40,328 nucleotides of DNA. Source: Ilumatobacter sp. (GTDB lineage Bacteria > Actinomycetota > Acidimicrobiia > Acidimicrobiales > Ilumatobacteraceae). The DNA lies in contig JABJAB010000058.1 in assembly GCA_018666235.1 (NCBI GenBank), forward strand, positions 1-40,328, given 5' to 3'. A program made the translations under genes and the position numbers. Under the pieces are notes generated by a model, which was not told the origin of the DNA, did no database searches, and saw only the letters and a program-made list of their open reading frames with translations. Positions 1-5,814 of this stretch are shown here, piece after piece. Within the stretch, counting starts at the first letter, position 1. Every line of letters begins with the position of its first letter.

Positions 1-710
1 CCCTGTGCGTCGGTGGGATCAAGCTCGGCGGCGAGTTGGTCCAGCAACACTTCGTCTTCTCGCAGCAGCGTGCTCGACCTGGTTAGTAATGCGGTGACGT
101 CTCGATCGGCGACGTCATTGAGCAGTGGGATGACATCGTGGCGCATCCGGTTGCGGCGAAATCGCCCGTCGGTATTGGTCGGATCGTCAGCAACCGTCAG
201 GTCGAGCAACGTGCAGAGCTCGTGGGTCTCGGTGCGGCGCAGCGCCAGGATGGGTTTGGTCGGCCCCGGGCTCATCGCAGCGAGTCCAGCACCACCGGCG
301 CCGCGCAGGAGGCGCAGCAGCAGGGTTTCGGCCTGATCGTCGGCTGTGTGGCCGGTGAGGGCGCCGACGCCGACCGCAGCGCGTCGTGCAGCTCGGGCAC
401 GCGACTCGAGGTTGGCGCCGTCGGCAAGTTCGACGCGTTCGCATCGGAATGGCACGTCGAACCGGTCCGCAATGCCTTGGGCGATCGATGCGTCGTCGGC
501 CGAGTCGGGTCGAAGGCCGTGATCGACGTGCACCGTGCGCACATCGAGGTCAGCAGCGACAGCCAGGGCAACCAGTGCGGCCGAGTCGGGGCCGCCTGAC
601 AATGCACACACCGCAATCGTGCCGGGGGCGGCAAAGGTGCACCGTGCGAGGAGGGCAGCGATGTGGGCGTCGATCGCTGCCGGCTCAGGTGAGGCCGGCT
701 CGATCGTCAC
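1..710 (-). CDS. tilS: tRNA(Ile)-lysidine synthase TilS, 3' end missing at the window edge
   Basis: The enzyme attaches lysine to C34 of tRNA-Ile2 (anticodon CAU), so that it reads AUA, using ATP. The minus-strand frame stays open from a GTG at 710 to the left edge. It carries the N-type ATP-pyrophosphatase P-loop SGGPDS at residues 38-43, then VDHGLRPDSADD, and further on TGHTADDQAETLLLRLLRG and NRMRHDVIPLL, all hallmarks of the TilS catalytic domain. The GTG start is chosen because the preceding small gene stops at 724-726 in an operon-like arrangement, 13 nt upstream. About 236 residues are visible; the C-terminal part lies outside. No classical Shine-Dalgarno was seen at the GTG. The assignment rests on motifs and is strong; the exact start is less certain. 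Confidence 0.88.
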   Translation of the reverse strand, partial: MTIEPASPEPAAIDAHIAALLARCTFAAPGTIAVCALSGGPDSAALVALAVAADLDVRTVHVDHGLRPDSADDASIAQGIADRFDVPFRCERVELADGANLESRARAARRAAVGVGALTGHTADDQAETLLLRLLRGAGGAGLAAMSPGPTKPILALRRTETHELCTLLDLTVADDPTNTDGRFRRNRMRHDVIPLLNDVADRDVTALLTRSSTLLREDEVLLDQLAAELDPTDAQ

Positions 711-723
711 GATCTGGGCGGAC

Positions 724-879
724 TCAGAGGTCGCTTTGGCGGCTGCGCTTGCGGCCGGGGTACTTCTTGGCCGTCACCGTTGAGAGGTACAGACCGATCA
801 GGCCGACGCCGATCAATATGCCGACGCCCGTGAGAGCGACGCCAATCCACCAATGCCAGACCTCGGCTGCGAGCAACAT
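724..879 (-). CDS. small single-span membrane protein
   Basis: A 51-residue protein with one hydrophobic segment of about 25 residues (WWIGVALTGVGILIGVGLIG region) followed by a basic tail (KKYPGRKRSR), so the C-terminus is probably cytoplasmic. No family is recognised. The ATG at 879 is preferred over one at 918 because a TAACCT -10 box (892-887) lies 7 nt before it, matching the leaderless pattern seen at other genes here. It ends 13 nt before the tilS start and is probably cotranscribed with it. The function is unknown. Confidence 0.55.
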   Translation of the reverse strand: MLLAAEVWHWWIGVALTGVGILIGVGLIGLYLSTVTAKKYPGRKRSRQSDL

Positions 880-984
880 GGCCTGAAGGTTATCGACCCG
901 AATGGCCGGTCGATGCATCGTTGTGTGCCGCGTCGTGTGCGCGGCGTCGCCACCGGACCCAGGTACTTGAGTGAGATGCTCGGC

Positions 985-1443
985 TCAGGTGATGGCAACG
1001 TAGGCCAGTGTGGCCAGCACGCACGCCCGTGATGTCCAGGCCGCGGTGCGAATCCAGTTGGTGGTCACCAGTCGATGGTGCAGTCGGGCGTCGAAGCGCT
1101 GCGACATCTGGCCGTGGAGCGGTGCGGACACGAATGCGGTCACGCCGTACGCGACTGCCATCAGACCCAGTGAAATGAGGGGGAGGAGTCGGCTGGTGTC
1201 GGCCGGTGGGGCGACGACCAGCCAGAGCCCGGTGATTCCTTCGGCGAGCATCAGCGGCCCGACGACGAGGCTGATCGAACTGGTGTGTCGGTTCGCGAAC
1301 TGCATCCAGCCCTGACCGGCTTCGCCGGGGTCGATGCTGTCGAAGATCGGGTAGTGCACGAGCTGGATCACCCAGATCAGCCCGGTCATCGCCCACGTCG
1401 AGGCCAGGGCCACGAGCAGGACGACTGCGTCAATTGACTCCAC
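985..1443 (-). CDS. conserved four-helix membrane protein
   Basis: About 152 residues with four hydrophobic segments. Conserved-looking polar motifs lie between them: HYPIF after helix 1, FANRHTSSISLVVGPLM before helix 2, and APLHGQMSQRFDARLHHRLVTTNWIRTAAWTSR before helix 4. This pattern resembles a group of uncharacterised bacterial integral membrane proteins distantly like DUF1772; that likeness is from memory and weak. The GTG at 1443 is chosen; a TTG at 1464 in the same frame is the alternative. It follows rsrA by about 60 nt on the same strand, so it may be read through from the sigR promoter. The conserved histidines and arginines suggest a cofactor or ion site, but no function can be assigned. 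Confidence 0.7.
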   Translation of the reverse strand: MESIDAVVLLVALASTWAMTGLIWVIQLVHYPIFDSIDPGEAGQGWMQFANRHTSSISLVVGPLMLAEGITGLWLVVAPPADTSRLLPLISLGLMAVAYGVTAFVSAPLHGQMSQRFDARLHHRLVTTNWIRTAAWTSRACVLATLAYVAIT

Positions 1444-1506
1444 GTCGAAATGGTGGCGGTTCAATCAGCTCAGCGCGCTGTCGAGCGTGAACTCGTCAGC
1501 GCGAGT

Positions 1507-1773
1507 TCAGCCGATGATGCCGTCGCTGTCGAAGTCGGTGTCGAAGCACTTCTCGATGCGCGACAGCAGGTCGGCAGGCATCTCGTTCTCTTGGCACTTC
1601 TTGTGGATGACCTGCTTCAACTCGGCGTGGAAGTCGAAGGCACTGAGGCAGTCGGGGCAGCTGTCGAGGTGATGGTGGATTGCCTCGCGTGCCCCGTCGG
1701 ACAGCTCGGCGTCGAGGAACAGGTCGAGTTCTTTGAGCGTCTCGTTGCAGTCGGGTGTGTCACATGCGTCCAT
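1507..1773 (-). CDS. rsrA: RsrA-like zinc-binding anti-sigma factor
   Basis: An 88-residue redox-sensitive anti-sigma factor that should bind SigR and release it on disulfide formation. It has the ZAS signature H35-x3-C39-x2-C42, with an additional N-terminal cysteine C9 (and C4) placed like the third cysteine of Streptomyces RsrA, and C60 further on. In the family, zinc held by this H/C set is lost under thiol oxidation. The ATG overlaps the stop codon of the upstream sigma gene (TGATG, around 1771-1775), so the two are translationally coupled, the usual sigR-rsrA arrangement. Soluble and cytoplasmic, with no membrane segment. The alternative name, mycothiol-system anti-sigma factor (RshA), refers to the same family. 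Confidence 0.88.
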   Translation of the reverse strand: MDACDTPDCNETLKELDLFLDAELSDGAREAIHHHLDSCPDCLSAFDFHAELKQVIHKKCQENEMPADLLSRIEKCFDTDFDSDGIIG

Positions 1774-2381
1774 CAGTGGTTCTCCTGCCCTGCTGCATCT
1801 ATTCCAACTGGGTCGAGTTCGGGTTCGGCCAGTCCGCGTTCGAGGGCATACGTGTGCAACGCCTTCTGCATCGCCTTTCTTCCCCGATGTAGCCGCGACA
1901 TGACGGTGCCGATGGGAATGTCCAGCATTTCGGCGATTTCTTTGTACGCGAATCCTTCGACGTCGGCGAGGATCACGGGCAGCCGGAAGTTGTCGGGGAG
2001 TCCTTCGAGGGCTTGTTTGACCTCGTCGTCGGGGAGCATTTCCATCAACGATTCTTCGGCCGATCGGCCAATCGATGCGTCTTCAAACGTGCCGAGCCGT
2101 TTGTAGAGGTAGAGGTCTTCGATGTCACCGAGGTCGGACTCGTCGGGGCGACGCTGCTTGGCCCGATACTTGTTGATGTAGGTGTTGGTCAGGATGCGGA
2201 AGAGCCAGGCCCGCAGGTTGGTGCCCTCGGTAAAGGTGTGGAAGCTGCGAAACCCTTTGAGGTAGGCCTCTTGGACCAAGTCCTCGGCATCGGCCTTGTT
2301 GCGCGTCATGCGCATGGCAGCGGAATACAGCTGCGGAGCGAACTCCATTGCTTGGTCTGCAAACACCGCCTGGTCAGCCAT
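1773..2381 (-). CDS. sigR: SigR/SigH-type ECF sigma factor for thiol-oxidative stress
   Basis: A 202-residue group 4 sigma factor. Region 2 contains DAEDLVQEAYLKGFRSFHTF and the -10 recognition stretch NLRAWLFRILTNTYINKYR; region 4 has the helix-turn-helix AYKEIAEMLDIPIGTVMSRLHRGRKAM. This sequence type is that of Streptomyces SigR and Mycobacterium SigH. These recognise GGAAT-N18-GTT promoters and control thioredoxin and other thiol genes. The coupled RsrA-like gene downstream supports the assignment. A TAAGGT -10 box (2395-2390) lies 8 nt before the ATG, so it is probably leaderless from a housekeeping promoter. I saw no SigR-type promoter just upstream, so autoregulation is not evident. 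A perfect SigR site lies before trxA at 31875-31900 in this same window. Confidence 0.9.
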   Translation of the reverse strand: MADQAVFADQAMEFAPQLYSAAMRMTRNKADAEDLVQEAYLKGFRSFHTFTEGTNLRAWLFRILTNTYINKYRAKQRRPDESDLGDIEDLYLYKRLGTFEDASIGRSAEESLMEMLPDDEVKQALEGLPDNFRLPVILADVEGFAYKEIAEMLDIPIGTVMSRLHRGRKAMQKALHTYALERGLAEPELDPVGIDAAGQENH

Positions 2382-2434
2382 CGGGGCGGACCTTACCGGA
2401 TGGCCTGGAACGCGATCAGGTGCGGCGCGGCATC

Positions 2435-2965
2435 TCAGGGCCGTCGGTCGGTGTCCGCGTGGGTCTCGGCGTCGAGTTCGGTGACGACGTCGTCGATGGC
2501 GGTTGTGAGTCGTTCGAGCAGATCGGCGAGTATTGCCCGCTCGTCTGCCTCGAATGAACCAATGATCCGCTCCATGGCAATCTCGCGGCGTTTGGCAACA
2601 GCGGTGTGCCGCCGTCGGCCATTGCGGGTGACCTTGACCATCACAATCCGACCGTCGTCAGCAGACGGGTAGCGCTCGGCGAGCCCGTCGTTGACAATGC
2701 GCTGCACGGCACGAGTGGCCGTGGACGGTTCGATCCGGAGTCGTTCGGCGAGACCCGACATGGTGCGGTCGCGTCGCATCAGCAAGTCGAGTGCGTCCAT
2801 CTGGCCTTGCTCGAGGGGTTCTTCGCGACCGAAGAAATAGTCACGGAGCCGGGCCGAACCCGCCCCGCGACGCAGTTCGATCCACGCCATGCCGATGCGC
2901 CGGGCGTGGTCGCGATCAACTGGATTATTGAGATCGAAGCTCGGAGCGTCGGCAGACAGGGTCAT
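2435..2965 (-). CDS. MarR-family transcriptional regulator
   Basis: About 176 residues. The winged helix-turn-helix is visible as MDALDLLMRRDRTMSGLAERLRIEPSTATRAVQRIVNDGLAER, followed by the wing DDGRIVMVKVTRNGRRR and a long C-terminal dimerisation helix. The N-terminal ~45 residues (IGMAWIELRRGAGSARLRDYFFG) form the first dimerisation helix. The ATG at 2965 is chosen because a TACGTT -10 box (2980-2975) lies 9 nt upstream; a GTG at 3016 would add 17 residues. It is divergent from the hydrolase gene at 3062. An inverted repeat lies between them, as expected for a regulator acting on its own promoter and on the neighbour. The ligand is unknown. Confidence 0.85.
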   Translation of the reverse strand: MTLSADAPSFDLNNPVDRDHARRIGMAWIELRRGAGSARLRDYFFGREEPLEQGQMDALDLLMRRDRTMSGLAERLRIEPSTATRAVQRIVNDGLAERYPSADDGRIVMVKVTRNGRRRHTAVAKRREIAMERIIGSFEADERAILADLLERLTTAIDDVVTELDAETHADTDRRP

Positions 2966-3016
2966 GAGACTTCGAACGTAGTGGTTCACTCTCGCTGTCG
3001 ACGTGACGGAGGACAC

Positions 3017-3040
3017 GTTGATGGTTGGTTCCGATCAACC
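3017..3040. promoter_or_regulatory. inverted repeat between divergent marR-type and hydrolase genes, possible operator
   Basis: GTTGAT at 3017-3022 is repeated inverted as ATCAAC at 3034-3039 with 11 nt between; nested inside are GGTTG (3023-3027) and CAACC (3036-3040). MarR proteins commonly bind such palindromes in divergent promoter regions. The site lies between the two starts (2965 minus, 3062 plus), so binding could repress both. Inference only. Confidence 0.35.
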
Positions 3041-3061
3041 TGTCGTGGGACAATGAGCGGC

Positions 3062-3766
3062 GTGTCCGACGCTCCCGCTGCAGGCGATCCTGAGAACCCG
3101 ACGGCGCTCGAGGCGCTGCACGCGTTGGCCACGGCCGAAACGTCGATTACCGAGTCGCTGCGCCACCGCGAGGTGTACACGTCGCGCGGGTTGCTGAGCG
3201 TGCTGTGGCACGAACCCGTTGCAGCGGTTGAATCGAAGCCAGCGGCGTTGGTCATGTGCGGTGGAGCGATGGGCGGGCTGCTGGGGCCTGGGCATGGCCT
3301 GTACCAACGTCTGGGCGATGAGTGGTCAGATCGGGGTGTCCGCGTGCTGCGCGTCAGCTACCGGGAGCCGAACAACTTGGACCTGTGTGCCCACGACTTG
3401 GCCTGCGGTGTGGAGTGGGCACGCGATGCGGGCGCCGAGCGGGTCGTGGTGATGGGCCACAGCTTCGGCGGCGCGGTGGCGATCCGCGCGGCGGTGGTGA
3501 TGACGGCGTCAGTTGCTGGCGTGGTCACCTTCGCCACACAGTCCGCCGGGTGCGAGGTCGCCGGAGCACTTGGCGGGCGACCGCTACTGTTGTTCCATGG
3601 AGACCGCGACGAGATCCTGCCGTCGGAGGCAAGCTTGATGGTCCAGGCGATCGCCGGACACGGCGACGTCGAAATTCTGCCCGGCGACGGTCACCTCCTC
3701 GCGAAAAGCGACGACGTGATCGCTGAGCGACTCCAAGCATGGCTCCCCGAGGTACTCGGCATCTGA
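3062..3766 (+). CDS. alpha/beta hydrolase (dienelactone hydrolase-like)
   Basis: About 234 residues with an alpha/beta-hydrolase triad. The nucleophile serine is in GHSFGG, the acid is the aspartate in LLFHGDRDEILP, and the histidine is in LPGDGHLL near the C-terminus. MCGGAMGGLLGP near residue 60 fits the oxyanion loop. The GTG at 3062 follows a GACAAT -10 box (3049-3054) by 7 nt. An in-frame ATG at 3053 overlaps that box and would add three residues. It is divergent from the MarR-type regulator, which probably controls it. The substrate is unknown; the small size and lack of a lid insertion suggest a general esterase or a dienelactone-hydrolase-type enzyme. Confidence 0.75.
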   Translation: MSDAPAAGDPENPTALEALHALATAETSITESLRHREVYTSRGLLSVLWHEPVAAVESKPAALVMCGGAMGGLLGPGHGLYQRLGDEWSDRGVRVLRVSYREPNNLDLCAHDLACGVEWARDAGAERVVVMGHSFGGAVAIRAAVVMTASVAGVVTFATQSAGCEVAGALGGRPLLLFHGDRDEILPSEASLMVQAIAGHGDVEILPGDGHLLAKSDDVIAERLQAWLPEVLGI

Positions 3767-3853
3767 GGATTGCTTGCGAGCGTTGCGGTGTCCCGCGCGG
3801 TTGGAGGGTGGACCACTAAAGTCGGCCGCCGAACTCTCCGATGATTGGGTGCA

Positions 3854-3928
3854 ATGTCTTCACTTCTGGAACTCCTCAAGAATCGATCCGCCAAGGTCGT
3901 CGTCGTTGGTCAGGGAGGGCGGCGGTGA
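3854..3928 (+). pseudogene. 5' remnant of a nucleotide-sugar dehydrogenase gene
   Basis: A 24-codon ORF whose first 21 residues read like the N-terminus of UDP-glucose/UDP-ManNAc dehydrogenases: an amphipathic start (LLELLKNRS) running into SAKVVVVGQG, the first strand and glycine loop of the NAD-binding Rossmann fold. In the family this continues as YVGLPLA. Here it breaks off right after GQG, reads GRR and stops at 3926-3928. The remaining ~400 codons are absent. The fragment lies antisense to the last ~13 codons of the hydrolase gene at 3876-4577. It looks like a recombination scar. Recognition is from memory of the family; the match is short. Confidence 0.5.
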
Positions 3929-4577
3929 AGTCGGCGACGAGAGTGGCGACTTCGATGGCGTGGGTGTCTTCGTGCATCGAATGGCCGCCGCCATCGAGGA
4001 CGACGAGCCTGGCGTCAGGCATCTTGCGTTCGAGGTACTGGCCCGAGCCGGTGTACTCCGGTCGATCGGCACCGCCCGCAAGAACGAGCGTCGGCGTGGT
4101 CGTCTCAGCGAGTCGATCCATCACCACCGAGTCCTGCTGCAAGTTCAAATCAACGACGCGTTCAGGCACGCCAAACCGATGGGCGTTGCGGCGAGAACGA
4201 TCGTTCCAGCCTTCCCGCTTCTCAGGGTCGCGGAAGCCCGGACCGGTGTTGAGCACGACAATGCCGCGCGCCACATTGGGCCGAGTCGCCGCGTGTGCCA
4301 GCGCCAAGTAACCGCCGAGTGAGTGACCAACCAGGACCGCCGGACCACCAAGTTCGGCCAGCACGAGGTCGAGGTCGGCGAGCGCCGCGTCGCGGGTGAA
4401 CGCGGCTCGGTCCTCGGGACACGGTGAATCCCCATGACCAGGCAAGTCGACAGCGATTGTCAGGTACCGGTCAGCAAGCGCTTCCGCGCACGCGTCCCAC
4501 GTCGACGCGGCGGTCCCCATGCCGTGAATGAAGACAATCGGGTCGCCGGATCCGCGGCGGATGGTGTTGAGCTGCAC
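3876..4577 (-). CDS. alpha/beta hydrolase fold protein
   Basis: About 233 residues. The fold markers are in order: HGMG oxyanion loop (FIHGMGTAASTWD), DLPGHGDS after strand 4, nucleophile elbow GHSLGG, aspartate in LVLAGGADRPEY and histidine in LDGGGHSMHED. The GTG at 4577 is supported by a TACGGT -10 box (4589-4584) 6 nt upstream; longer versions of the frame extend into the neighbouring thioesterase gene and are not credible. The last ~13 residues (LPDQRRRPWRIDS) are antisense to a nucleotide-sugar dehydrogenase remnant, so the natural 3' end was probably replaced by a rearrangement. The catalytic core is complete. The reaction is unknown. Confidence 0.8.
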   Translation of the reverse strand: MQLNTIRRGSGDPIVFIHGMGTAASTWDACAEALADRYLTIAVDLPGHGDSPCPEDRAAFTRDAALADLDLVLAELGGPAVLVGHSLGGYLALAHAATRPNVARGIVVLNTGPGFRDPEKREGWNDRSRRNAHRFGVPERVVDLNLQQDSVVMDRLAETTTPTLVLAGGADRPEYTGSGQYLERKMPDARLVVLDGGGHSMHEDTHAIEVATLVADFTAALPDQRRRPWRIDS

Positions 4578-4622
4578 GCCGAGACCGTAGCCAAGCAGCG
4601 TCCCATCGTTAATGTCCGACGC
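4578..4622. promoter_or_regulatory. back-to-back leaderless promoters of hydrolase and thioesterase
   Basis: The 45-nt gap between two divergent GTG starts holds one -10 box for each: TACGGT (4589-4584, minus) 6 nt before GTG 4577, and TAATGT (4610-4615, plus) 7 nt before GTG 4623. This geometry leaves no room for leaders, so both messages should start at or next to the start codon. Confidence 0.5.
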
Positions 4623-5063
4623 GTGAACACCACTGACGTCGCCGAATCCGACCCCGCCATGATCGAACGCATCTCGGCGAACTTTGCCGAAGGGGGCGCC
4701 GGGATCATCCACGACCTCAACCTGCGGATCGTCCACGCGACGACTGGACGCGTGCGGTTCGAAGTCGACGTTGTCGATCACATCACGCATGGCGGCGGCG
4801 TGATGTGTGGCCAGGCAATTCTCGGCTGCATGGACACCGGCATGGTGTTCGTGATGATGTCGCTCGATCAGCCAGACCGCAGCTTCACGACAGTGTCCCT
4901 CAACACCAACTTCGAACGCGGCGTACCCGAAGACATCGGCACCGTGACCTTCGATGCGTATGTCACCAAACCTGGTCGCTCACTGGTCTTCGGTCAGATC
5001 GATCTCTTCCTGCCGAACGGCAAACGCGCAGCGAGTTCCACAACGACCTACATGTGGCTGTGA
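4623..5063 (+). CDS. hotdog-fold thioesterase (PaaI/YbgC-like)
   Basis: A 146-residue single hotdog domain. It has the central-helix pattern THGGGVMCGQAILGCMDTGMVF, typical of PaaI-type acyl-CoA thioesterases (the HGG motif), followed by strands VSLNTNFERGV and GTVTFDAYVTKPGRSLVFGQIDLF. It should hydrolyse a thioester of CoA as an oligomer in the cytoplasm. The GTG at 4623 is chosen over far-upstream ATGs because of the TAATGT -10 box 7 nt before it and because the longer frame overlaps the divergent hydrolase. Its stop is followed after 2 nt by the start of the nnrE-like gene, so the two form an operon. The substrate is unknown. Confidence 0.82.
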   Translation: MNTTDVAESDPAMIERISANFAEGGAGIIHDLNLRIVHATTGRVRFEVDVVDHITHGGGVMCGQAILGCMDTGMVFVMMSLDQPDRSFTTVSLNTNFERGVPEDIGTVTFDAYVTKPGRSLVFGQIDLFLPNGKRAASSTTTYMWL

Positions 5064-5065
5064 CC

Positions 5066-5758
5066 ATGCACCCGATCATCGATCCCGGAGACGTCGCCTG
5101 GATCACCGAGACCGACATGATCGAGGTCGATCGGACGATGATTGAAGATCTCCGGATCGAATTGCTGCAGATGATGGAGAACGCCGGTCGCAACCTCGCT
5201 CGGCTCGTGCTTGATCTGGCTGCGCCCATGCGAGTCGCGGTCGCCGCAGGCTCTGGTGGCAATGGTGGCGGCGGACTCGTTGCCGCTCGACACCTCGCCA
5301 ACGCCGGCGTCGACGTGACCGTCACGACCACCCGTCCCGGCGACGAGTTGTCGCCGGTGCCTGCCCACCAGTTCGACATCCTGCGCCGCATGGGAATACC
5401 GACCGAACCCAAACTCGGCGAGGCCGACGTGATCATCGACTCCCTCATCGGGTACTCGCTGCGCGGTGCACCGAGCGGTCGCAGTGCAGCATTGATCGAC
5501 GCCATCAACGACCACCCGGCAATGGTGGTGTCACTCGACGCGCCGAGTGGACTCGACGTCACCACCGGCGCGACACCGGGCGCGGTGGTCCGAGCCGGTG
5601 CGACCCTGACGTTGGCACTGCCGAAGGTCGGCATGCGTGACGCCGACGTCGTCGGTGCGCTCTACCTCGCCGACATCTCTGTGCCCCGGTCCGTCGCCGC
5701 GGCCTACGGGTCCCCAGCACCGGACTTCCGCCGCGGGTCGATACTCAGGATCATCTGA
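5066..5758 (+). CDS. nnrE: NAD(P)H-hydrate epimerase-like protein (YjeF N-terminal domain)
   Basis: A 230-residue YjeF_N protein. It should convert the R-epimer of NAD(P)H hydrate to the S form that the dehydratase repairs. Visible family features are MENAGRNLARLVLDL, the glycine loop AAGSGGNGGGGLVAARHLA, IIDSLIGYSLRG, SLDAPSGLD and the TLALPKVGM strand. It has only the epimerase domain; the NnrD dehydratase domain often fused to it is absent and no separate copy is in the window. The glycine loop departs from the usual GNNGGDG (asparagine to glycine, aspartate to glycine), so activity could be altered. The ATG sits 2 nt after the thioesterase stop. It converges on the large gene at 5815. Confidence 0.82.
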   Translation: MHPIIDPGDVAWITETDMIEVDRTMIEDLRIELLQMMENAGRNLARLVLDLAAPMRVAVAAGSGGNGGGGLVAARHLANAGVDVTVTTTRPGDELSPVPAHQFDILRRMGIPTEPKLGEADVIIDSLIGYSLRGAPSGRSAALIDAINDHPAMVVSLDAPSGLDVTTGATPGAVVRAGATLTLALPKVGMRDADVVGALYLADISVPRSVAAAYGSPAPDFRRGSILRII

Positions 5759-5814
5759 CACTCAGCAGGCGATGACGTCCAGTCCGCGCGGCACCTCACA
5801 AGCACCACGGTGAC

